A DNA stretch of 64,000 nt from Nocardia brasiliensis NBRC 14402 (GTDB taxonomy: Bacteria; Actinomycetota; Actinomycetes; Mycobacteriales; Mycobacteriaceae): contig NZ_BAFT02000099.1 in NCBI RefSeq assembly GCF_000308475.2, forward strand, positions 40,279 through 104,278. Direction: 5' to 3'. The notes under the pieces were generated by a model. It was not told the origin of the DNA. It saw only the letters and a program-made list of their open reading frames with translations, and searched no databases. Below, one piece after another: positions 18,422-27,341 of this stretch. Within the stretch, counting starts at the first letter, position 1; the number at the start of each line of letters is the position of its first letter. Made by a program: the position numbers and the translations under genes.

Positions 18422-18655
18422 TCACCAGGTAATGGTGGCGGCATCGGCCGAGAGGGCTACGCCACGGTTGGCGCGCCGGGTGTCGCCGGCGCGGCCTCGA
18501 TGCGTGTGCTTGTTGAGCGGCAACGGGTTTCGAATCGCGGCGGCCTCGTCCCACCCCCGATCGGCTCGAAACGCGAGACGCCGATCTCGGTCCTCGTCGG
18601 CGGCGACGGAGACCACGTCCTGGGCCGGATCGAGCGACGCCTCGTCGGGCCACCA
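18422..18655 (-). pseudogene. Possible gene remnant without a start codon
   Basis: An open frame of 78 codons closed upstream by a TAG reads WWPDEASLDPAQDVVSV, then LAFRADRGWDEAAAIRNP and ends GVALSADAATITW before TGA. Third positions are rich in C and G as in real genes here, but there is no ATG, and the first GTG (18616) has no ribosome binding site at proper distance. It could be the 3' end of a decayed gene or a short real gene starting at 18616. I recognise no family. Confidence 0.25.
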
Positions 18656-18839
18656 CTAGTGTAGGGGCAGTGCTGGCGGGAGTTTCATCCCGGCAGCGCG
18701 CGGGAAGGTGACGCCCGCGAGCTTCGTGCGCGGGTGACCAGTTTGCCGCGACTGGTTGCGGCCCCGAATAGCGTTGGACTCAGCCGATGCGTCGTGCGAG
18801 CCGGTTGCGACCGAACACGCTCAGGCGAAAGGAGTGAGC

Positions 18840-19070
18840 TCAGCTTTCGACGGGCTGGGCGATGAAGTCGGCGTGTTCGGCTTCGGTGGCGTCGCGGGCT
18901 TCGTCGATGAGGAGTACGGGGATGCCGTTGTCGATGGGGTAGGCGCGGCGCAGGCGCGGGTTGTAGAGGACGGTGCCCTCGGTCGCGCGGACCAGCAGCA
19001 GCGGGCCCTTGTCCTGCGGGCAGGCCAACAGGCTCAACAGCGTGGCGTCCAAGGTGGTGTGCTCCGGCAT
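18840..19070 (-). CDS. Trm112/UPF0434-like small zinc-ribbon protein (Rv1684-like)
   Basis: A 76-residue protein of the Trm112p-like family. It reads LLSLLACPQDKGPLLLV, with the family's Cys-Pro pair, then LRRAYPIDNGIPVLLIDEAR, which is the conserved signature. Only one Cys of the usual zinc set is seen, as in many bacterial members. These small proteins may act as partners of methyltransferases. In mycobacteria a protein of this type (Rv1684) lies next to the bifunctional hydrolase/ligase Rv1683; here that homologue is 9 kb away at 28054-31035, so the two have been separated by the glycan cluster. Confidence 0.87.
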   Translation of the reverse strand: MPEHTTLDATLLSLLACPQDKGPLLLVRATEGTVLYNPRLRRAYPIDNGIPVLLIDEARDATEAEHADFIAQPVES

Positions 19071-19080
19071 GACCGAAAAC

Positions 19081-19845
19081 CTACCCGACGACGTCCCGCG
19101 ATTCGACCGCCGGTCGGCGGTGGAACGAGATGTGGCGGTGGCCGAAGTAGCTGGCGACGGCCACCAAACCCATCACCACGACCGCCGCGGGTTTGTCCGG
19201 GAAATGCCACACCGACACGGCCAACTCCAGCAACACCATATTCAGCAGCAGCCCACCGGAATTCACCGCGACGAACCGCAGGAAATCACGCAGCAGATGC
19301 CCGCGCACCCGGAACACCAAAGTCCGATGCAACACGAACGCAACCGCAATACTCACGCCATACGCCGCCGCCACCGCCACCGAAGGCGGCACATTGTCGC
19401 CGAGCACCGCCAGCCACACCACGGTCATCCCGATACCGAGCGCGGTATTGAACCCGCCCACCACCGCGAACGCCAACTCCTGCCGCCGCACCACCCGCAA
19501 CAAAGGCCCCGGATTCTCCACACCCCCCGCAGCACTCTCCCCCACCTCCGCCGCGACGCCTCCCTCCGCACCAGTCAAAGCCCCACCACCCGCACCGGTC
19601 GCACCAGTCCGACCACCATCGGCCCGACCCGCAACTCTCGCGCCAGCCACCACGCCATCAAAATCGCCTGACTGCTGCGCCAGACCCAGATCTGCCTCGG
19701 CAGGCGAGGCGGGCGGCGCTTGGTGGTTCGCGGTGTCGGCTCGCAGGTCGTAGTTGTCGGTGTCGCGGAGTGGGGCCCGGGGCACCGCGCGGATCACCTC
19801 CTCGGTGCGTGCGGAAGCCACGCTCCGGTCATCGTCGAAATCCAC
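19081..19845 (-). CDS. GtrA family membrane protein (lipid-linked sugar flippase-like)
   Basis: A 254-residue protein. Residues 1-115 are Ala/Gly/Thr-rich and predicted to be disordered. The GtrA domain (about 120-245) has four membrane helices: AFAVVGGFNTALGIGMTVVW, VAAAYGVSIAVAFVLHRTLVF, FLRFVAVNSGGLLLNMVLLE and AAVVVMGLVAVASYFGHR. GtrA proteins move or help make polyprenyl-phosphate sugars, often paired with a GT2 transferase such as the one at 25100-26212. The GTG start at 19845 has a perfect AGGAGGTG ribosome binding site, and TAGAGT at 19878-19873 (minus strand) fits a -10 element. It is placed in the glycan cluster by context. Confidence 0.87.
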   Translation of the reverse strand: MDFDDDRSVASARTEEVIRAVPRAPLRDTDNYDLRADTANHQAPPASPAEADLGLAQQSGDFDGVVAGARVAGRADGGRTGATGAGGGALTGAEGGVAAEVGESAAGGVENPGPLLRVVRRQELAFAVVGGFNTALGIGMTVVWLAVLGDNVPPSVAVAAAYGVSIAVAFVLHRTLVFRVRGHLLRDFLRFVAVNSGGLLLNMVLLELAVSVWHFPDKPAAVVVMGLVAVASYFGHRHISFHRRPAVESRDVVG

Positions 19846-20344
19846 CAGGCGGCACCTCCTGTCGCGCTGGGCACTCTAGTCGCCACCGCACGATTCCTCG
19901 ACGACCACCCCGGCCCGCGCGCCGACTGCGCACCCGTCCACTCCCGGAACCGGGTGTGAACCGCACGCAATTCGCCGCTCCTCGCGTCCGCCCGCCCCGC
20001 CAATCCGGCGATTCACAGACCTCCCGCACCGAGCCTCGGCGCGCCACGCGGCAAGTCGCTGTGCGAGGTGCCAACAACCCCTGTGAGGTCGGCCGCTAAT
20101 CCGCTCTAGCTAAGGATCAGCGTGGGCGTACCCCGGCTGCGGGATTCGTGTCCGCGACCGAAGGGGCTGTCGCGTGGGCACGTCCGGCTACTGGCGGCGG
20201 TCCTTCACAGGAGCGCTGTCTTCGCAGATATTCGCTCCGAGTTCGTTGCGCCACAAGGAAACTCACGCGGATCCGTGACCTTGGTCGACCGATCCCGGAC
20301 CGAGTCCTCGGTACAAGATCGGCACTGCCAGACCACCTCCCCGA
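19846..20344. other. Intergenic region between gtrA-like gene and YfhO-like gene
   Basis: This 499-base region is transcribed, if at all, on the minus strand between the 747-residue membrane protein gene and the GtrA gene. It holds the ribosome binding site and a likely -10 (TAGAGT) for the latter near its left edge. I see no ORF with believable codon use, no RNA gene and no notable repeat in the rest. Confidence 0.4.
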
Positions 20345-22588
20345 TCAGCGCGACGCGTCGGCCAGGTCTGGTTCAGGGGATGGTTCGGTCAGTTCTTCGG
20401 GGCGGCGGCGGGTGTACAACCATTGGAGCAGTCCGGCGCCGACCAGGCCGAGGGCGATGGCGGCGGCGCCGATCTGCCAGCCGGGGGGTCGCCAGGTCAG
20501 TTCGAGGTCGCCGTTTTTGGTGCCGGCCGGGATGTCTACGGCGAGGAAGGTTTTGGCGACGAGGTGGGTGGGGAGGTCTTTGCCGTCGAGGGTGGCGTGG
20601 TAGCCGGGCCAGCCGAGGCGGGCGAGGACGACCTGGCCGCCGGTGTCGGAGCTGACCCGCACGCTGCTGGTGCGGTCGGATTCGGCGACCGAGGTGGCGG
20701 TGACGCCGCGAGCGGCCGCGACGCGCCCGTTGCGAGTGGAGAGCAAGCCGTCGGCGCGTTCCAGCACGGAGATGTACTGCTCGTGGCCGGGGTAGTCGAC
20801 CCATTTCCAGCCGGGCGGTGCGGGCTGGTTGCGGGCATCGGGGTACATCGCGCGTTGCAGCACGACCCGGTCGACTTTCATGAGGTCGACGATGGTGCGT
20901 CCGGTGCTGGGTTCGATGTCGAACGCGCGCCGGAACGCGTCGGGGCACACGCTGGTGTCCCAGCGCATGCAGAGCAGCTCGCCGAACCAGTAGTGGCCGT
21001 TCGGCGTGTATCCGCTGACGTAGGTGAGTTCGAGATCTTTGGCGTAGTTGCCGAAGACGAGAGACCCGTAGGCGCCCTTCAGGTTTCGTTCGCCGGGCGT
21101 AATGGGTCCGCGGTCGGCGAGTTGCAGGGTGGTGCCGGTGAAGTCGGGGAACGCGGCTTTCATCGCGGAGCGGTCGGTCGGCAGGTTCCAGCCCATCGGG
21201 GTCGGCTGCGCGGCCCACACCTGGACGTAGGCGATGGGGAACACCGCGACGAGTGTGAGCACGCAGGCGGCGACCGTGCCTTTGTTGCGTCCGAGCCAGA
21301 CCACGGCCGCCCCGAGCGCGGCCACCGCGAGTACCGCGACCATATGCCCGCCCAGTTCGCGGGGCGCGGCGGAGAACGACCGCACGAACAGCAACCCGAT
21401 CAGCACGCCCGCGGCGATGCCGCGCCGCCGCCAGCCGTCGAAGGTGGCGTAGCGCCCGAGCAGCACGCACACCAGCACCAGCAGCCCGAGCGCCACCATC
21501 GGCAGCACTCGCGCGGGCCAGCGCAACGGGCCGATGGCACCGGGTCCGGCGGTCCACATCAGCGCCATGATCGCGAACAACGCGATCGCGGTGAATTCCC
21601 GCCAGTTCTCCCGTGCTTTGCGCCAGTCGATGAACGCCAGCGCCGGGATCAGGAACCACGCGATGTAGACGACCGGCATCGGCTGCACGTAACCCCACCA
21701 GGAGTTGTACGCGGGCAGCGTGCTGGGCAGGCTGGCGTTCAGCGATTCGGACCAGGGGACGGTGAGGAACTGGTCGTTGTTGATCTGGGCGGTGCCGCGC
21801 CAGGTCACCTTGGCCGAGAGCATGCTCGGCAGGTAAGTGGCCAGCCCGACCAGCGCCGCGCAGCCGGCGGTGCCGAGCAACCACAGCGACGGACGCCATT
21901 TGCGTTGGTAGACAACCTCACCGACGGCGACCGCGCCGATCATCAGCCCGGCTTCCACGGCCGGGAAGATGTACTGCACCGAGATCGCCAGGTACAGGAA
22001 CACGAAAGTCGGGATGGGCCCGCTGGATCCGGACCGACCGCTGCCACCGAGCCCCCGCGCGTAACGGACCCCGGACGCCCACGCGTGCGTCAGCCACGCC
22101 GTGCCGACGAACGCGGTGTACCAGCTGGCTTCGTCGAAGAACAGCAGCCAGCCGGTGAACGGCATGGTGACGCCGGCGACCGCCGCCCACGGGGCTTTCG
22201 CGCCGTAGGCGAGGCAGATCCGGTACACGCCGAGACCGAGCACGATCGCGAAGAGCAGTTTCACCACGGTGGCGTAGAGCGCGACGTTGTCCACCGAGGG
22301 CGCGATCAGATCGATCAGCAGCTGCGGCGGATTCAGCAGGCCCGCCTCTTCGATGGTGTAGTTGCCCGCCATCCAGTGTTCGGGGACCAGCATCGGAAAT
22401 TGCCCGTCGCGCAGGCGATTTCCGAGCATCACCCACAGCGGGGCGTACTGCGACTCGGTGTCGTCGGTGTAGAAGTGCCGGACGTTGGCCAGCAGGACGG
22501 CGCCGTATCCGGCGATCACTCCGAGTGCGGTTATCAGACCCCACTTGTACACGTCCCGCCGGGCGAGCGCGCTGCTGCTTTCCACCAC
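20345..22588 (-). CDS. YfhO-like multi-pass membrane protein, paralogue 1 (GT-C glycosyltransferase-like)
   Basis: A 747-residue integral membrane protein with about 12-13 helices and a large C-terminal extracytoplasmic part. The first external loop carries HFYTDDTESQYAPLW, an acidic motif in the place where GT-C enzymes keep catalytic Asp residues. The loop LLCMRWDTSVCPDAFRR and the segment WPGYHATLDGK in the C-terminal region are also features seen in YfhO-type proteins. YfhO of Bacillus glycosylates lipoteichoic acid using undecaprenyl-phosphate sugar, so a sugar transferase outside the membrane is likely. It is closely similar along its whole length to the next gene upstream (22610-24919), only 21 bases away. 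The GTG start at 22588 lies just after a promoter word shared with that paralogue. Confidence 0.8.
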   Translation of the reverse strand: MVESSSALARRDVYKWGLITALGVIAGYGAVLLANVRHFYTDDTESQYAPLWVMLGNRLRDGQFPMLVPEHWMAGNYTIEEAGLLNPPQLLIDLIAPSVDNVALYATVVKLLFAIVLGLGVYRICLAYGAKAPWAAVAGVTMPFTGWLLFFDEASWYTAFVGTAWLTHAWASGVRYARGLGGSGRSGSSGPIPTFVFLYLAISVQYIFPAVEAGLMIGAVAVGEVVYQRKWRPSLWLLGTAGCAALVGLATYLPSMLSAKVTWRGTAQINNDQFLTVPWSESLNASLPSTLPAYNSWWGYVQPMPVVYIAWFLIPALAFIDWRKARENWREFTAIALFAIMALMWTAGPGAIGPLRWPARVLPMVALGLLVLVCVLLGRYATFDGWRRRGIAAGVLIGLLFVRSFSAAPRELGGHMVAVLAVAALGAAVVWLGRNKGTVAACVLTLVAVFPIAYVQVWAAQPTPMGWNLPTDRSAMKAAFPDFTGTTLQLADRGPITPGERNLKGAYGSLVFGNYAKDLELTYVSGYTPNGHYWFGELLCMRWDTSVCPDAFRRAFDIEPSTGRTIVDLMKVDRVVLQRAMYPDARNQPAPPGWKWVDYPGHEQYISVLERADGLLSTRNGRVAAARGVTATSVAESDRTSSVRVSSDTGGQVVLARLGWPGYHATLDGKDLPTHLVAKTFLAVDIPAGTKNGDLELTWRPPGWQIGAAAIALGLVGAGLLQWLYTRRRPEELTEPSPEPDLADASR

Positions 22589-22605
22589 GAGTCCCAGACC
22601 CTACA
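22589..22605 (-). promoter_or_regulatory. Promoter of YfhO-like paralogue 1 (near-leaderless)
   Basis: TGTAGGGT (22605-22598, minus strand) is an extended -10 element (TG then TAGGGT) followed by CTGGGACTC and then GTG. The same arrangement stands before paralogue 2. The transcript should begin 2-3 bases before the GTG, so the mRNA would be almost leaderless. The element overlaps the 3' end of the upstream paralogue. Confidence 0.55.
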
Positions 22606-22609
22606 GGCA

Positions 22610-24919
22610 TCACACCGCGGCGGGCTGCTCCCCTGTCCGTCGCCGCGACCGCACGTACACCCACTGCAGCACACCGGTGCCGACGAGGCCGGCGGCCAGC
22701 GCGGCGATGCCGATCTTCCAGCCCGGCGGACGCCAGGTCAGCACCAGTTCGGCGTTCTGGGTGCCCGCGGGAAGGTCAACGGCGACAAACGATTTCGCCA
22801 CGGTGGTGATCGGGATCTGCTTGCCGTCCAGCGTCACGCGATAGCCGGGCCAGCCCAGGCGGGCGAACACCACCTTGCCGCCCGCGGGCGCGCTCACCCG
22901 GACCCGGCTGGTGGTGCCGGTCTCCGAGATCGACGTCGCCGTCGCGTTCTTGGTGGCCGAGACCCGTCCGTTCACCGTGGAGATCAACCCGTCGACGCGT
23001 TCGAGCACCGAGATGAACTGCTCGTGTCCCGGGTAGTCCACCCACTTCCAGCCGTCCGGTGCGGGCTGGTTGCGCGCGTCCGGGAACAGTGCCCGCTGCA
23101 AGACGACCCGGTCGATCTTCATCAGATCGGCGAGGTTGCGTCCGGTGGTCGGCTCGGGGGCGAACATGCGCCGGAACGCGTCCGGGCACACGCTGCTGTC
23201 CCAGCGCATGCACAGCAGCTCACCGAAATAAAAATGGCCGGTCGGGGTGTAACCGTTGACGTAGCTCAGGTCCAGTGATTTGGCGTAGTTGCCGAAAACC
23301 AGGGAACCGTAAGCACCTTCGAGGCTTTTGTCCCCCGGCTGCACCAAGCCCCGCTCGGCAAGCTGGAGGGTGGTGCCGGGAAAATCCGGGAAGGCGGCCT
23401 GGGCCTCGGAGCGGTTGGTCGGCAGGTTCCACGTCATCGGCGTCGGCTGCGCGGCGTTCACCTGCAGGTAGGCGATGGGGAACAGCGCGACGATCGCCAG
23501 CGCGCAGGCCATGGCCGTGCCCTTGGTCCGATCCAGCCAGAGCACGCCGGCGCCGAGCGCGACCACCGCCGCGACCGCGAGCACATGCCAGCCGACCTGG
23601 TGCGGATCGGCGGAGAAGGTCCGCACGAACAGCAGGAAGATCAGCACGCCCGCGGCGACGGTCCGGTTCTTCAGATCCCGCGTGGTCGCGTAGCGCCCGA
23701 GCAGCACGCACACCAGCACCAGCAGCCCGATGGCCAGCATCGGCAGCACCCGCACCGGCCAGCGCAGCGGACCGATGGATCCCGGCCCGGCCGCCCACAT
23801 CAGCATCACGACCGCGAAGAACGCGACGCCGGTCAGCTCCCGCCAGGATTGCCGGGCTCGCTGCCAGTCGATGAACGCCAACGCCGGAATCAGGAACCAG
23901 GCGATGTAGGTGACCGGCATCGGCTGCACATAGCCCCACCACGAGGTGAAGGCCGGCATCGAACTCGGCAGGCTGGCGTTGAGCGATTCCGACCACGGCA
24001 CGGTCAGGAACTGGTCGTTGTTGATCTCCATGGTGCCGCGCCAGGTGACCTTGGCCGAGAGCATGCTCGGCAAAAAGGTCAGTAGCCCGGCCAGTCCGGC
24101 GCAGCCGCCGACGATCGCCAGCCGCAGCACGGGCAGCCATTTCCGTTGGTAGACAAGCTCTCCCACCGCGACCGCGAGCAGCATCAGCGCCGCCTCGACC
24201 GCCGGGAAGATGTACTGGGTGGAGATCGTCAGATAGAGATAGACGAACACCGGGATCGGCCCGCCCTGCCCGCGGGTGTAGCGCACCGACGACGCCCAGG
24301 CGTGCACCAGCCAGGCCGTGCCGGTGAGCGCGGTCATCCAGCTGGCCTCGTCGAAGAACAGGAAGAAGCCCGAGAGCGGGAACGCGATACCCGCCACCGC
24401 CGACCAGGCGGGCCGGCCGCCGTAGGCCAGGCAGATCCGGTAGACGCCGAGCGCGGAGATGATCGCGAAGATCAGTTTCACGACGGTGGCGTAGAGCGCC
24501 ATGTTGTCCACCGACGGCGCGATCAGATCGATCAGCAGCTGCGGCGGGTTGAACAGGCCCGCGTCGTCCATCGTGTTGTTGCCCGACATCCACCGCTCGG
24601 GCACCAGCACCGGGAAGGTGCCGTCGCGCAACGCGCGCCCGAGCCCGATCCACAGTCCGGTGTACTGGGATTCGGTGTCGTCGGTGTAGAAGTGCCTGGC
24701 GTTGGCGAGCAACACCGCGACGTAGCCCAGGATCACGCCGACGATGGTGATCGCACCCCAGCGGTATACCTCGCGACGAGCGGAGCGGTCCTCTGCTGCG
24801 GGCTCGGGCGCCGACGCGGCCCCCTCCGATCCGGCAGGCGCGGGCGGTTCGGCAGAAGTAGCCGTGTTGACCTCGGCGGACCCGGTGAGCACCACCCTCG
24901 ACACTGCGCTTTCCGTCAC
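22610..24919 (-). CDS. YfhO-like multi-pass membrane protein, paralogue 2 (GT-C glycosyltransferase-like)
   Basis: A 769-residue membrane protein, tandem paralogue of the 747-residue protein that follows it. It shares HFYTDDTESQY, SASVDN-type loops, LSAKVTWRGT, INNDQFLTVPWSESLNASLP and LLCMRWDSSVCPDAFRR with it. An extra Ala/Pro/Glu-rich N-terminal tail of about 50 residues is cytoplasmic. Both keep the same acidic loop, so neither looks like an inactive copy; they may use different acceptors or act as a heterodimer. I start at GTG 24919 rather than TTG 24928, because the bases before it align exactly with those before paralogue 1. Probable role: transfer of the sugar supplied by the GT2 and WecE-type enzymes. 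Confidence 0.8.
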   Translation of the reverse strand: MTESAVSRVVLTGSAEVNTATSAEPPAPAGSEGAASAPEPAAEDRSARREVYRWGAITIVGVILGYVAVLLANARHFYTDDTESQYTGLWIGLGRALRDGTFPVLVPERWMSGNNTMDDAGLFNPPQLLIDLIAPSVDNMALYATVVKLIFAIISALGVYRICLAYGGRPAWSAVAGIAFPLSGFFLFFDEASWMTALTGTAWLVHAWASSVRYTRGQGGPIPVFVYLYLTISTQYIFPAVEAALMLLAVAVGELVYQRKWLPVLRLAIVGGCAGLAGLLTFLPSMLSAKVTWRGTMEINNDQFLTVPWSESLNASLPSSMPAFTSWWGYVQPMPVTYIAWFLIPALAFIDWQRARQSWRELTGVAFFAVVMLMWAAGPGSIGPLRWPVRVLPMLAIGLLVLVCVLLGRYATTRDLKNRTVAAGVLIFLLFVRTFSADPHQVGWHVLAVAAVVALGAGVLWLDRTKGTAMACALAIVALFPIAYLQVNAAQPTPMTWNLPTNRSEAQAAFPDFPGTTLQLAERGLVQPGDKSLEGAYGSLVFGNYAKSLDLSYVNGYTPTGHFYFGELLCMRWDSSVCPDAFRRMFAPEPTTGRNLADLMKIDRVVLQRALFPDARNQPAPDGWKWVDYPGHEQFISVLERVDGLISTVNGRVSATKNATATSISETGTTSRVRVSAPAGGKVVFARLGWPGYRVTLDGKQIPITTVAKSFVAVDLPAGTQNAELVLTWRPPGWKIGIAALAAGLVGTGVLQWVYVRSRRRTGEQPAAV

Positions 24920-24936
24920 GAGTTCCAAACCCTACA
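24920..24936 (-). promoter_or_regulatory. Promoter of YfhO-like paralogue 2 (near-leaderless)
   Basis: TGTAGGGT (24936-24929, minus strand) followed by TTGGAACTC and GTG matches the promoter of paralogue 1 at all but two positions from the -10 to the start codon. Spacing to the GTG is identical (9 bases). A clear -35 is not seen in either copy, as expected for extended -10 promoters. Confidence 0.55.
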
Positions 24937-25099
24937 CAGCGGTGTGGCACTTGGCATCAGCCCGCCGCCGCGATGATGATGGGGGGATGTGCTGCCCCGG
25001 AATCGGAAACCCGCACCATGCTAGAGTTCTGGACGGCTCGGGCCCTGCTGTCCCGCGGGAGCTACCGGCACGCACCGTCATCGAAAGTCGATCAAGCTG

Positions 25100-26212
25100 A
25101 TGCCGATTCCGTCCAATCAGACGCCCCGTTCCGCCGTCGTACCGAACGGCCGGTCCGCCCGATCGCACGGCATCTCCGTCGTCGTGCCGATCTACCGGGG
25201 TGAGGACACCGTCGGCGGGCTGGTCGCCGAACTCCACGAACTCACCCGCCCCAGCACCACCCCGGGTGGGGTCACCTTCCAGGTCGACGAGATCATCCTC
25301 GTGCACGATCACGGACCGGATCGCTCCGATGTGGTGCTGCAAGAACTCGAGCGCGCCTACCCCGAGGTGCGCACCATCTGGCTCAGCCGCAATTTCGGCC
25401 AGGACGCCGCGACCATCGCGGGCATGTCCGCGGCGAACGGCGACTGGATCGTCACCATGGACGAGGACGGTCAGCACGATCCGCGGTTCATCGGCACCTT
25501 CCTCGACGCCGCGCTGACCGAACGCGCCGAACTGGTCTACTCGAAGCCGAGCAACACTCGCCCGCACGGCTTCCTGCGCAACCTCACCTCGCGCGGCGCG
25601 AAGCTGGTGCTCGCGACGCTGTTCGCGTTCCCCGACTCCACCCGGTTCGAGAGCTACCGGCTGATCCGCGGCGCCATCGGCCGCCAGCTCGCCGAGGTCG
25701 CGTCCAACGGGGTGTACCTCGATGTCGCGCTCACCTGGGTGGTCGGCAATGTCGCGCAAGTGCCGGTGGTGCTGCGCGCCGAGGGCCGCGAAGAGTCCGG
25801 TTACAACTACCGCCGGCTGTTCTCGTTGTTCTGGAAGATGGTGCTGTGCAGCGGAACTCGCGGCCTGCGCCTGGTCAGCATGCTCGGCGTGACGCTGGCG
25901 CTCGGCGGCGGGCTGCTCGCCGCGTTCATCGTCTACGAGGCGCTCACCACCGACAACTGGGCGCCCGAGGGCTGGGCGTCGATGATCGTCGTGCTGCTGC
26001 TCGTGTCCGGCGCCATCCTGTTCTCGCTCGGGCTCATCGCCGAGTACCTCGGCGTGGCACTGCACATTCTGGTCGGTAAGCCGCTCTACCTGACCGTCGA
26101 TTCACCGACACCGCGTCCGCAGGCACTACCCTCCGCAGTCGAGGATCCCGCCGCCGAACTGCGGACCTTGACCACCACCGCCAACAGGGGGAACGACCGG
26201 GTTGACCACTGA
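25100..26212 (+). CDS. GT2 polyprenyl-phosphate glycosyltransferase (ArnC/DPM1-like)
   Basis: A 370-residue family 2 glycosyltransferase that should link a nucleotide-activated sugar to polyprenyl phosphate at the inner face of the membrane. The catalytic domain starts ISVVVPIYRGEDTVGGLV and contains IWLSRNFGQDAATIAGM. The metal-binding acidic motif is MDEDGQHDP, and FESYRLIRGAIG is the acceptor loop. Two C-terminal membrane helices (about 262-285 and 298-322) anchor it, as in ArnC and GtrB. It overlaps the WecE-type aminotransferase gene by 11 bases, so the sugar is likely an amino-deoxyhexose. TAGAGT at 25022-25027 is a possible -10. The ATG at 25100 has only a weak ribosome binding site. 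Confidence 0.88.
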   Translation: MPIPSNQTPRSAVVPNGRSARSHGISVVVPIYRGEDTVGGLVAELHELTRPSTTPGGVTFQVDEIILVHDHGPDRSDVVLQELERAYPEVRTIWLSRNFGQDAATIAGMSAANGDWIVTMDEDGQHDPRFIGTFLDAALTERAELVYSKPSNTRPHGFLRNLTSRGAKLVLATLFAFPDSTRFESYRLIRGAIGRQLAEVASNGVYLDVALTWVVGNVAQVPVVLRAEGREESGYNYRRLFSLFWKMVLCSGTRGLRLVSMLGVTLALGGGLLAAFIVYEALTTDNWAPEGWASMIVVLLLVSGAILFSLGLIAEYLGVALHILVGKPLYLTVDSPTPRPQALPSAVEDPAAELRTLTTTANRGNDRVDH

Positions 26213-27341
26213 CCGCATCATCTTCAGCCGCCCGTTCCGGGCCGAGCGCGAACTGGCCAATCTGGCGGCCGTACTCGGCTCCGATCACAGTCACGGCGAC
26301 GGTCCGTTCACCGCGTCGGCGACCGCGAAGCTGAAGACCATCACCGAGGCGCCGCACGCGCTGCTCACCACCTCGTGCACCTCCGCGCTGGAGATGGCGG
26401 GTCTGCTGCTGGAGCTGGGCCCGGACGACGAGGTGATCGTGCCGAGCTTCGCCTTCACCTCCACCGCGACCGCGATGGCCCTGCGCGGCGCGACCTGCGT
26501 GTTCGCCGATATCGATGCGGAGACCGGCAATATCGATCCGGAATCGGTGGCGGCCGCGATCACCGACCGCACCAAGGCCGTCGTCGTCATCCACTACGGC
26601 GGTGTCGCCGCGGACATGGAGCGGCTGCTCGAACTGTCCAACGCGCACGGCTTCGCCATCGTCGAGGACAACGCGCACGGGCTCGGCGGCCGCTGGCGCG
26701 GACGCGCGCTGGGCACCCTCGGCGCGCTCGGCACACTGAGCTTCCACGACACCAAGAACGTGCACTGCGGCGAAGGCGGTGCGCTGCTGCTCACCGACGA
26801 GATCCTGATGGCGCGCGCGGAGATCATCCGGGAGAAGGGCACCGACCGCGCCCGCTTCCTGCGGGGCGCGGTGGACAAGTACTCCTGGCAGGACATCGGT
26901 TCCAGCTACCTGCCCAGCGAACTGAACGCCGCCGTGCTCGACGCGCAGCTCGACGAGTTCGCCACCATCCAGGCCGGACGGCACCGGGTGTGGGACGCCT
27001 ACGCCGCCGCACTGCCGGACTGGGCCGCCCGCAACGACGTTCGGCTGATGACCGTGCCCGGCGATCGCGAGCACACCGCGCACCTCTACTACCTGCGCGT
27101 GCCCGACGAGGACCGCCGCGACGACCTGATCACGCATCTGCGCGGCAAGGGCATCGTGGCGCCGTTCCACTATGTGCCGCTGGATTCCAGCCCGGCCGGG
27201 CTGAAGCTCGGCCGCACCCCGCAGCCCTGCGTGCGGACCGCGCAGTTCTCCGGAACCGTTGTGCGCCTGCCGCTTTGGCCGGATCTCACCGACGATCAGA
27301 TCAGTCGCGTGGTCGCGGCGGTCACGGAGTTCACGGTCTAG
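26202..27341 (+). CDS. wecE: WecE/RffA-type dTDP-4-amino-4,6-dideoxygalactose transaminase
   Basis: A 379-residue PLP-dependent sugar aminotransferase of the DegT/DnrJ/EryC1 family. It is unusually close to Escherichia coli WecE (RffA): TTSCTSALEMAGLLLELG, PSFAFTSTATAMALRGA, HYGGVAADM, GRALGTLGALGTLSFHDTKN, AEIIREKGTDRARFLRG and VDKYSWQDIGSSYLPSEL all have direct counterparts. Lys185 in SFHDTKN should form the Schiff base and Asp156 contact the pyridine nitrogen. WecE converts dTDP-4-keto-6-deoxyglucose to dTDP-Fuc4N. The start is TTG at 26202, inside the GT2 gene end. The dTDP-sugar precursor genes are not in the window. Its stop shares the bases CTAG with the stop of the convergent methyltransferase gene. 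Confidence 0.88.
   Translation: MTTDRIIFSRPFRAERELANLAAVLGSDHSHGDGPFTASATAKLKTITEAPHALLTTSCTSALEMAGLLLELGPDDEVIVPSFAFTSTATAMALRGATCVFADIDAETGNIDPESVAAAITDRTKAVVVIHYGGVAADMERLLELSNAHGFAIVEDNAHGLGGRWRGRALGTLGALGTLSFHDTKNVHCGEGGALLLTDEILMARAEIIREKGTDRARFLRGAVDKYSWQDIGSSYLPSELNAAVLDAQLDEFATIQAGRHRVWDAYAAALPDWAARNDVRLMTVPGDREHTAHLYYLRVPDEDRRDDLITHLRGKGIVAPFHYVPLDSSPAGLKLGRTPQPCVRTAQFSGTVVRLPLWPDLTDDQISRVVAAVTEFTV

Larger units (their letters stand above)
18309..18839. other. Intergenic region with long hairpin and a possible gene remnant
   Basis: This 531-base stretch contains the 76-base hairpin at 18336-18411 (separate entry) and, on the minus strand, a 78-codon open frame with coding-like third positions but no good start (18422-18655, separate entry). 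Beyond about 18660 I see nothing. Confidence 0.5.

Noticed and set aside
18419..18446. Shared word TGATCACCAGGTA near 18419 and 55785, followed in both by TGG and GGCGGCAT
   Set aside because: Only about 22 matching bases with a gap, in unrelated contexts (a remnant frame end and the stop of a real gene); too short to claim a repeat family without a genome search.
17613..18656. 347-codon minus-strand frame between the HAD and Trm112-like genes
   Set aside because: It covers the secreted-protein gene and the hairpin in antisense; the translation is low complexity and Arg-rich.
20423..23278. 951-codon open frame on the plus strand opposite the YfhO-like genes
   Set aside because: Shadow of the two membrane protein genes; it runs through both and the gap between them and has Arg/His/Gln-rich low-complexity translation.
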